A DNA stretch of 64,000 bases from Manis javanica (GCF_040802235.1 NC_133156.1:109337173-109401172), one strand, 5' to 3'. Positions 12,382 to 23,925 are shown, counted from the first letter of the stretch. The notes: generated from the letters alone by a model not told the origin. Translations and numbers: made by a program.

Positions 12382-12607
12382 CTGTAACAAGGAAGAAAAT
12401 ATCAGTATATCTTTGAATAATGAGAATGAGTCGTCTAACTCACAAATATTAGAAAAATTTTTAACAACTGGGTTTTATTCAAAACAAAATAGCAGACTGA
12501 AGATCTTCTGGGTCACTGGATATTCCTTTATTAACATAACTAACTTTTAAATTAAGATTCATTAACTTTAACATGGTATGTATAGCATATTAATATATCA
12601 CTGAAAA

Positions 12608-12797
12608 CAGTGGTCAGCAAACTGCAGCCATGAGCTAAATCTGGTGAGCCACAAGTTTTTGTAAATAAAGTTTTACTAAAACACAGCCAACCTCATTCAT
12701 CCAGGATATCTATGGCTGCTTTCTCACTACAATAGCAAAGTTGCAACAGGCCTGCAAAATCTAATCTGGCCCTTCTGGAAAAGTTTGCTGACACCTG
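12608..12797. mobile_element. Small hAT-like DNA transposon fossil
   Basis: The ends form a near-perfect inverted repeat: cagtggtcagcaaact at 12608-12623 and agtttgctgacacctg at 12782-12797, differing at one position. The interior has the familiar 'gtaaataaagttttactaaaacacagcc' stretch of an abundant ancient mammalian MITE-like family. No transposase is encoded and no 8-bp duplication is still readable. The family name is left open. Confidence 0.7.
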
Positions 12798-14271
12798 ACT
12801 TAGGTTTAGCCACCCAAAAACCTGAGCAGTATAAGCAAATACTACTATTAAATAAAATATGACCAAAGAAAAACATGAATAAATCAATGCCTGCCAATAT
12901 GCAACACAGTTTACAGAGTTTGGTATTTTACAGTATACTCATCAACACTGCACAGAAAGTAAGGCACAGGAGAATAGCAATTGCTATAGTAGAGTACTAC
13001 AGAAATTTACCCCTAAAACTCTTCAGTTGTGTTTATATAAAGTGAAACAAATTGTGTTCACATTTTTATAAGAGGAATTTACTCTAAAAACCTCACACAT
13101 GCACTAAAAACAATGTGTGTGAGTGTGTGCATGTACGTGTGTATGTATGTTGCAAGTGCACTACAAATGCAGTGAAGTGGTGTATGTCACCTACCAGGGT
13201 CAGGATACTCATGGTTAATTTCAATCAAACTTTTTGCAGCAATAGCTGGAGATTGCCCTTGATCTTAAAAACTGACTATCCGTTTTTCTCTTCTTTAGTA
13301 CCCCCCTCCAAACTTATTCATTATTAATGCTTATGCATTTTACAATAGTATAATGGCTGTTGGACTCAGAACATTCAACTTTAATAGCATCAGTAGCTAA
13401 ATGTCAACTTAATTTTGGACTCTTCCAACATTTCTTAGGGTGTGTCTGGGTTAACAAAACTTGAGTAACTTTTTTCTCTCATTTTTAACTCCTACAGCGT
13501 CCATATCATCATTAATCTGCTCCTTTATTTCCCTTCACATTAAACTTCTATTTAAGGCAAAACTTTCAGAATAGAACTCTGAAATTTTTGCACATGAAAA
13601 TCAGAATTCAGTAACTTAAGAATGAAAAGTGACCTAAAATTTACAGATGATACCTTACAATTAACTGACTGCATTACAATGGTCATGATCTTCCTTCAAA
13701 TAATTTCCTTTAAATAAACCCAAAGCTGGAGGGAGTGCACTAAGGTAGGTATCTTCAGGTAATATTTTTTTGTAAAATTTCTTTCACAAAAGACACTAAA
13801 ATGACTTCACAACCACTTTTATAAAGGTTTAGAGTCACCCAATTACTTTTCTGAGTTATTAAAAACAGAAAGCGCATCCTTAAAATGCCTTGGGATTTTG
13901 TTAATTACTACAGTTAAAAGTTCCAATTTATGGTTACCATAGACATTAAGACAAATAAGAAGAGTAACCCAGTTTTCCTATTTAAAGTGAAATCCTGAAG
14001 ACTTCTTTCTCTTTTCTAGTAGCCAAAGTATCATTGAGTGAATAGAACCAAAAAGGGCTGGTTTTAGTAAGTGTTATAAAGCTGACAAAAGGTAATGAAA
14101 CACTTTGGCATTAAAAAATGAAATACTATTATTAGATGATCTTCAAGCTGTGGAATTTAACAACCTACATACATGGAATTTATAAATTCCAAGTCAAATT
14201 TTGAAATAAGATATCTGAATTTTTTTCTCAGAATTCACCATAAAAAAATTCTTAACCTTTTTCATTACCTT
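12798..14271. other. DDX4 intron 2, plain sequence with GT-rich run
   Basis: Mostly unremarkable AT-rich intron. A GT-rich simple repeat lies at about 13111-13155 (tgtgtgtgagtgtgtgc and following). No exon or RNA gene recognised. Confidence 0.6.
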
Positions 14272-14284
14272 AAAAATAACTTTA

Positions 14285-14835
14285 GGGCGGAGCCAAGATG
14301 GCGGCGTGAGTAGAGCAGTGGAAATCTCCTCCCAAAAACACATAGAGCTATGAAAATATAACAAAGAAAAATCTTCCTAAAATAGAGACCACAGGACACA
14401 GGACAACATCCAGACCACATCCACACCTGCAAGAACCCAGCGCCTTGTGAAGGGGAGTGCTTTTTGGAAATCTTAAAGGGGCAGGACAGGTCACTTAGAC
14501 CAGAAGCAGGAAATCTGGGGATCTCTGAGCACTCTAACCCCCTGGGCAGCAGGGAGCACAGAGGCCCCTTACGGAGATAAATAGTCTCCTGGCTGCTCCC
14601 CCTCCAACGGGGCTCCACCATTTTGGAGGAACAGCCCCAGCCAGGCCAAGCCCACAGCAACAGCGGAGATAAACCCCAAAGCAACTGGGCAGGAAGCAGA
14701 AGCCCTGTCTGCGCACAGCTGCCCAGCACAAGCCACTAGAGGTCGCTATTCTCCCAGAAAAAGGCTACAAACCAACAAGAAGGGAAGCTCTTCCAGCGGT
14801 CACTTGTACCAGCTCTGCAAACTATCTCTATCACC
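14285..14835 (+). promoter_or_regulatory. L1 5' UTR with YY1-type start
   Basis: The element starts gggcggagccaagatggcgg; aagatggcgg is a YY1-type site placed at the very start, as in other mammalian L1 promoters, where YY1 fixes the start of transcription. The 551-bp leader is GC-rich compared with the intron. Homologous leaders begin at 24812 and near 23466. On the minus strand an open frame (14265-14729) covers most of it and runs out through the 5' end. Confidence 0.8.
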
Positions 14836-15759
14836 ATGAAAAGGCAAAACTACAGGCAGACAAAGATCACAGAGACAACACCTGAGAAGGAGACAGACCT
14901 AACTAGTCCTCCTGAAAAAGAATTCAAAATAAAAATCATGAACATGCTGACAGAGATGCAGAAAAAAATGCAAGAGCAATGGGATGAGATGCAGAGAAAA
15001 ATGCAAGAGCAGTGGGATGAGATGCAGAGAAAAATGCAAGAGCAGTGGGATGAAGTCCGGAAGGAGATCACAGATGTCAGGAAAGAGATCACAGAAGTGA
15101 AACAATCCCTGGAAGGATTTATAAGCAGAATGGATAAGATGCAAGAGGCCATTGAAGGAATAGAAGCCAGAGAACAGGAACGTATAGAAGCTGACAGAGA
15201 GAGAGATAAAAGGATCTCCAGGAATGAAACAACACTAAGAGAAATATGTGACCAATACAAAAGGAAAAACATTCGTATTATAGGGATACCAGAAGAGGAA
15301 GAAAGAGGAAAAGGGATAGAAAGTGTCTTTGAAGAAATAATTGCTGAAAACTTCCCCAAACTGGGGGAGGAAATAATCGAACAGACCATGGAATTATACA
15401 GAACCCCCAACAGAAAGGATCCAAGGAGGACAACACCAAGACACATAATAATTAAAATGGCAAGGATCAAGGACAAGGAAAGAGTTTTAAAGGCAGCTAG
15501 AGAGAAAAAGGTCACCTATAAAGGAAAACCAATCAGGCTAACATCAGACTTCTCAACAGAAACCCTACAGGCCAGAAGAGAATGGCATGATATACTTAAT
15601 GCAATGAAACAGAAGGGCCTTGAACCAAGGATACTGTATCCAGCACGACTATCATTTAAATATGATGGTGGGATCAAACAATTCCCAGACAAGCAAAAGC
15701 TGAGGGAATTTGCTTCCCACAAACCACCTCTACAGGGCATCCTACAGGGACTGCTCTAG
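14836..15759 (+). CDS. L1 ORF1 protein, intact (307 aa)
   Basis: The frame is open from the ATG at 14836 to the TAG at 15757-15759. ORF1p is the RNA-binding chaperone that trimerises and coats L1 RNA. Visible parts: basic N-terminus (1-35), long coiled coil (about 36-135), RRM region (about 143-235, including NIRIIGIP) and C-terminal domain (about 240-300, including ARREWHDIL and LYPARLSF). Within the coiled coil, residues 40-50, 51-61 and 62-72 are three copies of an 11-residue unit (EMQRKMQEQWD, first copy with K for R), encoded by three 33-bp repeats at 14953-15051; two heptads follow (VRKEITD, VRKEITE). The other ORF1 copies in the window lack this run. The intact frame indicates a relatively young element. 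Confidence 0.93.
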   Translation: MKRQNYRQTKITETTPEKETDLTSPPEKEFKIKIMNMLTEMQKKMQEQWDEMQRKMQEQWDEMQRKMQEQWDEVRKEITDVRKEITEVKQSLEGFISRMDKMQEAIEGIEAREQERIEADRERDKRISRNETTLREICDQYKRKNIRIIGIPEEEERGKGIESVFEEIIAENFPKLGEEIIEQTMELYRTPNRKDPRRTTPRHIIIKMARIKDKERVLKAAREKKVTYKGKPIRLTSDFSTETLQARREWHDILNAMKQKGLEPRILYPARLSFKYDGGIKQFPDKQKLREFASHKPPLQGILQGLL

Positions 15760-15954
15760 GTGGGAGCACCCCTAAAAAGAGCACAGAACAAAACACACAA
15801 CATATGAAGAAGGGAGGAGGAGGAATAAGAAGGGAGAGAAGAAAAGACTCTCCAGACAGTGTATATAACAGCTCAATAAGCGAGCTAAGTTAGGCAGTAA
15901 GATACTAAAGAAGCTAACCTTGAACCTTTGGTAACCACGAATCTAAAGCCTGCA

Positions 15955-18900
15955 ATGGCAATAAGTACATATCTTTCAATAGTCACCCTAAATGTAAATG
16001 GACTTAATGCACCAATCAAAAGACATAGAGTAATAGAATGGATAAAAAAGCAAGACCCATCTATATGCTGCTTACAAGAAACTCACCTTAAACCCAAAGA
16101 TAAGCATAGACTAAAAGTCAAGGGATGGAAAAACATATTTCAGGCAAACAACAGTGAGAAGAAAGCAGGGGTTGCAGTACTAATATCAGACAAAATAGAC
16201 TTCAAAACAAAGAAAGTAACAAGAGATAAAGAAGGCCACTACATAATGATAAAGGGCTTAGTCCAACAAGAGGATATAACCATTCTAAATATATATGCAC
16301 CCAATACAGGAGCACCAGCATATGTGAAGCAAATACTAACAGAACTAAAGAGGGAAATAGACTGCAATGCATTCATTGTAGGAGACTTCAACACACCACT
16401 CACCCCAAAGGATAGATCCACCGGGCAGAAAATAAGTAAAGACACACAGGCACTGAACAACACACTAGAACAGATGGACCTAATAGACATCTATAGAACT
16501 TTACATCCAAAAGCAACAGGATATACATTCTTCTCAAGTGCACATGGAACATTCTCCAGAATAGACCACATACTAGCTCACAAAAAGAGCCTCAGTAAAT
16601 TCCACAATATTGAAATTCTACCAACCAATTTTTCAGACCACAAAGGTATGAAAGTAGAAATAAATTCTACAAAGAAAACAAAAAGGCTCACAAACACATG
16701 GAGGCTTAACAACATGCTACTAAATAATCAATGGATCAATGAACAAATCAAAATAGAGATCAAGGAATATATAGAAACAAATGACAACAACAACACTAAG
16801 CCCCAACTTCTGTGGGATGCAGCGAAAGCAGTCTTAAGAGGAAAGTATATAGCAATCCAGGCACACTTGAAGAAGGAAGAACAATCCCAAATGAATAGTC
16901 TAACATCACAATTATTAAAACTGGAAAAAGAAGAACAAATGAGGCCTAAAGTCAGCAGAAGGAGGGACATAATAAAGATCAGAGAAGAAATAAACAAAAT
17001 TGAGAAGAATAAAACAATAGCAAAAATCAACGAAACCAAGAGCTGGTTCTTTGAGAAAATAAACAAAATAGATAAGCCTCTAGCCCAACTTATTAAGAGA
17101 AAAAGAGAGTCAACACAAATCAACATAATCAGAAATGAGAATGGAAAAATCACGACAGACTCCACAGAAATACAAAGAATTATTAAAGACTACTATGAAA
17201 ACCTATATGCCAACAAGCTGGAAAACCTAGAAGAAATGGACAACTTCCTAGAAAAATACAACCTCCCAAGACTGACCAAGGAAGAAACACAAAAGTTCAA
17301 CAAACCAATTACGAGCAAAGAAATTGAAACAGTAATCAAAAAACTACCCAAGAACAAAACCCCGGGGCCGGACGGATTTACCTCGGAATTTTATCAGACA
17401 CACAGAGAAGACATAATACCCATTCTCCTTAAAGTGTTCCACAAAATAGAAGAAGAGGGAATACTCCCAAACTCATTCTATGAAGCCAACATCACCCTAA
17501 TACCAAAACCAGGAAAAGACCCCACCAAAAAAGAAAATTACAGACCAATATCCCTGATGAATGTAGATGCAAAAATACTCAATAAAATATTAGCAAACAG
17601 AATTCAACAGTATATCAAAAGGATCATACACCATGACCAAGTGGGGTTCATCCCAGGGATGCAAGGATGGTACAACATTCGAAAATCCATCAACATCATC
17701 CACCACATCAACAAAAAGAAAGACAAAAACCACATGATCATCTCCATAGATGCTGAAAAAGCATTTGACAAAATTTAACATCCATTCATGATAAAAACTC
17801 TCAGCAAAATGGGAATAGAGGGCAAGTACCTCAACATAATAAAGGCATATATGATAAACCCACAGCCAGCATCATACTGAACAGCGAGAAGCTGAAAGCA
17901 TTTCCTCTGAGATTGGGAACCAGACAGGGATGCCCACTCTCCCCACTGTTATTCAACATAGTACTGGAGGTCCTAGCCACGGCAATCAGACAAAACAAAG
18001 AAATACAAGGAATCCAGATTGGTAAAGAAGAAGTTAAACTGTCACTATTTGCAGATGATATGATACTGTACATAAAAAACCCTAAAGACTCCACTCCAAA
18101 ACTACTAGAACTGATATCGGAATACAGCAAAGTTGCAGGATACAAAATCAACACACAGAAATCTGTAGCTTTCCTATACACTAACAACGAATCAATAGAA
18201 AGAGAAATCAGGAAAACAATTCTATTCACCATTGCATCAAAAAGAATAAAATACCTAGGAATAAACCTAACCAAGGAAGTGAAAGACTTATACTCTGAAA
18301 ACTACAAGTCACTCTTAAGAGAAATTAAAGGGGACACTAATAAATGGAAACTCATCCCATGCTCATGGCTAGGAAGAATTAATATCGTCAAAATGGCCAT
18401 CCTGCCGAAAGCAATATACAAATTTGATGCAATCCCTCTCAAATTACCAGCAACATTCTTCAATGAATTGGAACAAATAATTCAAAAATTCATATGGAAA
18501 CACCAAAGACCCCGAATAGCCAAAGCAATCCTGAAAAAGAAGAATAAAGTAGGGGGGATCTCACTCCCCAACTTCAAGCTCTACTACAAAGCCATAGTAA
18601 TCAAGACAATTTGGTACTGGCACAAGAACAGAGCCACAGACCAGTGGAACAGATTAGAGACCCCAGAAATTAACCCAAACATATATGGTCAATTAATATT
18701 TGATAAAGGAGCCATGGACATACAATGGCAAAATGACAGTCTCTTCAACAGATGGTGCTGGCAAAACTGGACAGCTACATGTAGGAGAATGAAACTGGAC
18801 CATTGTCTAACCCCATATACAAAGGTAAACTCAAAATGGATCAAAGACCTGAATGTAAGTCACGAAACCATTAAACTCTTGGAAAAAAACATAGGCAAAA

Positions 18901-19769
18901 ACCTCTTAGACATAAACATGAGTGATCTCTTCTTGAACATATCTCCCCGGGCAAGGAAAACAACAGCAAAAATGAGCAAGTGGGACTACATTAAGCTGAA
19001 AAGCTTCTGTACAGCGAAAGACACCATCAATAGAACAAAAAGGAACCCTACAGTATGGGAGAATATATTTGAAAATGACAGATCTGATAAAGGCTTGACG
19101 TCCAGAATATATAAAGAGCTCACACGCCTCAACAAACAAAAAACAAATAACCCAATTAAAAAATGGGCAGAGGAACTGAACAGACAGTTCTCCAAAAAAG
19201 AAATACAGATGGCCAAGAGACACATGAAAAGATGCTCCACATCGCTAATTATCAGAGAAATGCAAATTAAAACTACAATGAGGTATCACCTCACACCAGT
19301 AAGGATAGCTGCCATCCAAAAGACAAACAACAACAAATGTTGGCGAGGCTGTGGAGAAAGGGGAACCCTCCTACACTGCTGGTGGGAATGTAAATTAGTT
19401 CAACCATTGTGGAAAGCAGTATGGAGGTGCATCAAAATGCTCAAAACAGACCTACCATTTGACCCAGGAATTCCACTCCTAGGAATTTACCCTAAGAACG
19501 CAGCAATCAAGTTTGAGAAAGACAGATGCACTCCTATGTTTATCGCAGCACTATTTACAATAGCCAAGAATTGGAAGCAACCTAAATGTCCATCGGTAGA
19601 TGAATGCATAAAGAAGATGTGGTACATATACACAATGGAATACTACTCAGCCATAAGAAGTGGAAAAATCCAACCATTTGCAGCAACATGGATGGAGCTG
19701 GAGAGTATTATGCTCAGTGAAATAAGCCAAGCAGAGAAAGAGAAATACCAAATGATTTCACTCATCTGA
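15955..19769 (+). pseudogene. L1 ORF2 (endonuclease/RT), two inactivating lesions
   Basis: ORF2p nicks the target and reverse-transcribes L1 RNA. The first ATG in the conserved context is 15955. Endonuclease landmarks are present ([17 protein letters not shown]). The RT motif FADD is at 18048-18059 and the Cys/His-rich C-terminus ([19 protein letters not shown]) near 19337-19393. The frame is open to a TAA at 17776-17778, where the other copies have CAA, and a one-base deletion near 17845-17850 ('aaggcatatatg') shifts the frame. The rest is open to 19769. Full length would be about 1270 residues. With a stop before the RT catalytic motif this copy should not make active ORF2p, though so few lesions point to recent insertion. 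Confidence 0.93.
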
Positions 19770-20149
19770 GGAGTATAGGAACAAAGGAAAAACTGAAGGA
19801 ACAAAACAGCAGCAGAATTACAGAACCCAAAAATGGACTAACAGGTACCAAAGGGAAAGGAACTGGGGAGGCTGGGTGGGCAGGGAGGGATAAGGGGGGG
19901 GAAGAAGAAGGGGGGTATTAAGATTAGCATGCATGGGGGGAGGGAGAAAGGGGAGGGTGGGCTGCACAACACAGAGAGGACAAGTAGTGACTCTACCACA
20001 TTTTGCTAAGCTGATGGACAGTAACCGTAATGGGGTTGTTAGGGGGGACCTGATATAGGGGAGAGCATAGTAAACATAGTATTCTTCATGTAAGGGTAGA
20101 TTAAAAATTAAAAAAAAAAAAAAAAAAGAAAGAAAGAAAGAAAGAAAAG
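19770..20149 (+). mobile_element. L1 3' UTR, G-rich tract and tail
   Basis: After ORF2 comes a 3' UTR with a purine-rich, G-run-dense stretch at 19855-19965 (several runs of three or more G), a recurrent feature of mammalian L1 3' UTRs that can form G-quadruplexes. The tail at 20112-20149 is an A-run followed by AAAG repeats. No AATAAA is seen in the 40 bases before the tail; the sequence there is 'gtagattaaaaattaaaaa'. Confidence 0.85.
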
Positions 20150-21972
20150 GGGATTACTCGTTAACAGGATAAAACTATTGGTAAATCAAAGATCAACGCA
20201 TGCTTTAAATATCCTTAATGTTGATCACTTAAAGGGTGTCAGATGATCAGCTATGGAGGTACTCTTTTCTGATAATATTCCTTTCTCTTAATTAAAAAAA
20301 AAAAAAAAAAAAAGCAGTTACTGTGTGCTGACCTCCAATGAGTTCTGCACAGTGGTATAGAGGGCATGTCAAAGTGTGGGCAAAGGGTCTGTTTGTTTCT
20401 ACGCAGAAGATCAAGGCCTAGCTTGGATACACAGAAAATGAAATAAGATACGATATGAGGAGGAGCTTCCGGCATCAGCACTCTCTGGAGGACTCGTGCC
20501 GGGGGATGATCATCAAAAAGCCTCCCCAGGGATCCGGACGATGCTGCGGTTGTGGCTGCATCCAGCCCACCGTCTCCTGGACTTGCCATAAGAAGGAGGA
20601 GGGAGATGTCTAGGCTGGCATGTGCATACAGTGAGACAACGAATTTGACTGGATCTGTACTGTTGGAACTCAACCAGGAGTTGGGAGGGGTGCAAGTTGT
20701 AGCACCCCAAAATCTCATGACTATAGACTATCTATGGTTAAAAGAACATATGGGATGTGAACAGATCCCAGAAATGGGCTGCTTTAATTTGTCTGATGGT
20801 TCAAGTACAGTTGGAAAATATCCATCATATTATAGATAAATTTTCACAAATGCCTAGGGTGCCTAAATGGTTTTCTTGGCTTCACTGGAGATGGCTGGTA
20901 ATTATAGATTTGCTTTGTTTATGTCACCGTATTCCTATAATGTTAATATGTGTGTGCAAATTAGTTAGTAGTTTAAAACCTATACATACTTAAGGTACTA
21001 TACAAGAAGATATGTCAAAGAAATAATCAATCCTCCCAAGTTTCCTTCATATGCTACATCTATAGCTTTTCTTCTTCCTTCCTAATTACAAACCTTAAAT
21101 AGAATTCGTGCCTCATATCGAATTTACCGAGTATCATAATTCCTCCAGGTGGTAAAGATACCTCGAGACAAGTGCTGGGCATAGAAGCCAGAGGGCATAA
21201 ATCTGCAAAGAAGTAAAAAGCTAACCTTTGCAAACAATATGGCTTCTCTCTCACTTACCAACTTTACATTTCCCTGTATGGCCCCGGAAGATGACTGGTT
21301 AGCCAGAGACGGGTAAGATTCCTCAAGGGAGGAACAACCTAAGACAGGCACAGTCGCAGGGGGGCCATCAGGTGAGAATTTGGGGATCAACAGAGGTGAG
21401 GCTCAGAACCTCACCCCCCCTGCTTTGAGAGAAATCTTCTGCATCCGTGGATGTCTTGCTGCCCTTGTCTAGCCTGGATTAATACTTAGTCCATAGGCAC
21501 ACACCTGATCATCTGATCATCTACATTTGCCTTCTTACAGCACTAAACTATGTTTTCTACCTTTATCTTGCATCTACCTACCACTTCAGCATTTTATTAA
21601 AAATAAAAATAATAATAATAATAGGAGAAATGTGGGATCAACATATAAATCAAGTACAAAAATCAAATGAATATTCATATTTGACCTGATGGTTTATAGG
21701 TCATATTGCATGATCAAAACCGAAAGTTTCTGTGATGAATGCCCTTGTACTGTTCACCATGTAAGAATTTATTCACTCTGTAAGAATTCGTTCACCATGT
21801 AAGAACTTGTTCGTTATGCTTCAGAAGATTGGAGACTGACGAGAATTAGGCTTGAGATGGATTAATGATTGTACATTGAGCATTGACCCCCCTATACTGA
21901 ATTTTATTGTTGTTAACAACCATTTGATCAATAAATATGAGAGATGCCCTCTCAAAAAAAAAAAAAAAAAAA
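20150..21972 (+). mobile_element. 3'-transduced DNA: flank plus ERV env/LTR end
   Basis: 20150-20293 is non-L1 DNA ending in attaaa and an A-run (20294-20313). 20314-21953 reads like the 3' end of a betaretrovirus-like provirus: about 1.3 kb internal sequence, in which 20757-20993 translates to a Trp-rich then hydrophobic segment reminiscent of a retroviral transmembrane-subunit C-terminus; then a purine-rich tract, an LTR-like start near 21632, and U3-R ending 19 bases after AATAAA (21930-21935). Frames are broken throughout. The A-run at 20294 and the final A-run suggest two successive retrotransposition rounds. The virus class is inferred from layout and a short resemblance, so it is less certain than the transduction. 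Confidence 0.72.
21930..21972 (+). terminator. ERV-derived poly(A) signal used by the L1
   Basis: AATAAA at 21930-21935 is followed 19 bases later by the A-run at 21954. The same signal and cleavage point are used in the independent copy ending at about 2975, so this is the natural R-end of the retroviral LTR. Confidence 0.8.
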
Positions 21973-21985
21973 AAAAATAACTTTA

Positions 21986-22796
21986 TATTCTCTTCAGCTT
22001 TGCACCACTTCTCTGCCCCTCTGAAAACAAAAGGTCTATAGTTGCTAACTCCTCTTTCTCATATCCCATTTTTTCTTCAAGGTACTCTAGTCTAGCCTCT
22101 ATCCTCAGCTCTGCACTGAAAATGCTTTTAATAAGGAAATCGCGTAATAAAATTACTACTTTCATGTTTCATATAACCAGAGCTCTCAGCCACATTTGAA
22201 ATGACTATTTCCTTCCTCTTTACAACATTCTTTTTTTGGCTAAGAAACACTCCCCATCAGCCACTCCCTCTTCAAACTCCTTTGCTAGCTCCTCCAGTGG
22301 ACCTCTAAGGTGGAGTGTCCCAGAGCTCATGGCAAAGCCCTCTAAGTCTGTTTTATACCATCTGACTTTACCTAATCTCATAATTTTAAATCCATTAATA
22401 TGCAGAACACTCCCAAATTTGTATCTATGGCACTGATCCCTCTCCTAAGCAAAAAAATCGTATAACCTACTGACTGGCAACTTCACTTGCTTTCATGGGC
22501 ATCTCAAACATAGCAAATAAAGAAATATTCTTTTTTTTTTTCCTTCCCAAATATGTTCATTTTCCACAGATGCACCATTTCAGTTACTGGCACCATCATC
22601 CATCTAGTTGTTTATGTTAATCACCCTTGATTACTCTTACTTTCCCCACCCTTATTTAGTACATCCAGTCCTATTAACTCTGTCCACAACTGCCTCCAGG
22701 TTCCTCTCCCTCTCCTTCTCCCCTTCCTTCTCTGCCTTCATTGTCTACCACTCATCTTATCTCCCTGTTCTTTAGCCATACTAAGTGTAGTTGGCT
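21986..22796. other. DDX4 intron 2, plain sequence
   Basis: Pyrimidine-rich in places (22680-22745). No exon, RNA gene or repeat that I can name. Confidence 0.5.
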
Positions 22797-23230
22797 GAAA
22801 TGTCACCCAAAGATATGAAACGTTAATCCCTGCAATTTATAAATGTTATCTTATTTAGAAAAAGGGTTCTTACAGATACAATTAAGGATTTTGAAATGTA
22901 ATTACTCTGGAGTATCTGGATGGGCCTTAATTGTCATCACAAATGCCCTTATAAGAGAGGCATACAGTAAAAACTGGAACAACTGGAACACAGGAGGCCA
23001 CATGAAGACAGTAGAAAGAGATGTAGCTATAAGCCAAAGAATACTTAACAGCCACCAAAAGCTAGAAGAGGCATGGATTCTCTCCTAGAGCCTACAGAAA
23101 GAGAACAGCCCTACTTGACACCTTGATTTCTAATTTCTGGCCTCCAGAACTATGAGAGAACAAATTCCTATTGCTTTTAGCCACCTAGTTTATGGTAATT
23201 TGTTACAGCAACAGTAAGAAACTAACACAT
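22797..23230 (+). mobile_element. MaLR-type LTR (MLT1/MST-like)
   Basis: The order of landmarks matches old ERVL-MaLR LTRs: 'gttatcttatttagaaaaaggg', 'gatgggccttaattgtcatcacaaatgcccttataagag', 'ggaggccacatgaagac', 'cttgatttctaatttctggcctccagaactatgagag', 'ccacctagtttatggtaatttgttacagca'. Heavily diverged; the subfamily is not assigned. Confidence 0.8.
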
Positions 23231-23465
23231 TGTATTTCTTCCTGTTGTCCTGATATCTTAGTTTGCTCCCTCCTCAGGACCTTTGCACATGATGTCTGAC
23301 TGGGCTTCCTTCAGGTCTGGGATCATTAGTCATTGTCTCAGAGAAGCCTTTCCTCTCTACCTAATCTAAATCCACCCCACCCTAGTCACACACACACACT
23401 TTCTAATATTTTTTTTTCACAGCACTTTTCACTATTTATATTATTTGGTTCTTAAAAATGTGCTT

Positions 23466-23922
23466 GTTCTGGAGGATTAAAGATGGTGGTGTGAGAGGTA
23501 AGACAGAAACCTCCTCCCAAAACCACATATAATATGAAAATATAGTTAATACAACTAATCCTGAAAGAGCAACAGGAAAGAAGGCTGCACCAGACTGCAT
23601 ATACCTGGAGAAAAGAACAGACCTCACAGAACAGGGTAACATACCAAAGCCGTGATCCGGCAGGACCCAAGCCCTTCCCCCACCCCAGCTCACCAGCAGG
23701 AGGAAGAGAAACAGAGTGGGGAGGGGGTGGAGGCCTAGGGCTACTGAAAACTCAGCCCTACATATTTACTCTGGAAGCAGGAACCTACATTGCATGGTGC
23801 TCTGGAGATTAGGGGGGTTGGAAAGTTAAGACAGGTGGAATACTTGGAGAGACTGAGATTACAGTCACTTGTGGAAAACATGGATCCAGATCCACATTCA
23901 GCTGCTCTGGGACAAAAGGAAG
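23466..23922 (+). mobile_element. L1 5' UTR fragment lacking all 3' sequence
   Basis: It begins 'ctggaggattaaagatggtggtgtgag' and follows the 5' leader of the L1 at 24812 ('cctcctcccaaaaccacatat', 'ctgggacaaaagga') for about 450 bp. It stops inside the leader and passes directly into telomere-type repeats. L1 insertions normally lose the 5' end, so a 5'-only piece implies a later break or rearrangement. Confidence 0.75.
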
Positions 23923-23925
23923 GTG

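Larger units (their letters stand above)
14272..21985 (+). mobile_element. Full-length L1 with serial 3' transduction (whole unit)
   Basis: One retrotransposition unit is bracketed by aaaaataacttta at 14272-14284 and 21973-21985. The left copy follows 'cctt', giving the TT/AAAA cleavage context of L1 endonuclease. Inside, in order: L1 5' UTR, ORF1, ORF2, 3' UTR, A/AAAG tail (20112-20149), about 144 bp of foreign DNA, an A-run (20294-20313), about 1.64 kb of retroviral env-to-LTR sequence, and a final A-run from 21954. Neither internal A-run is followed by the duplication; only the last one is. So all 7.7 kb probably entered DDX4 intron 2 together. Confidence 0.85.

Noticed and set aside
12305..12550. 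+ strand frame over DDX4 exon 3
   Set aside because: The exon is supported on the minus strand by splice sites, phase and protein match; this is its shadow.
14850..15515. 221-codon minus-strand frame opposite L1 ORF1
   Set aside because: It mirrors the Lys/Glu-rich coiled-coil coding of ORF1; no start context or homology.
20251..20718. 155-codon minus frame in the transduced segment
   Set aside because: Antisense to ERV-like sequence; composition and position give no support.
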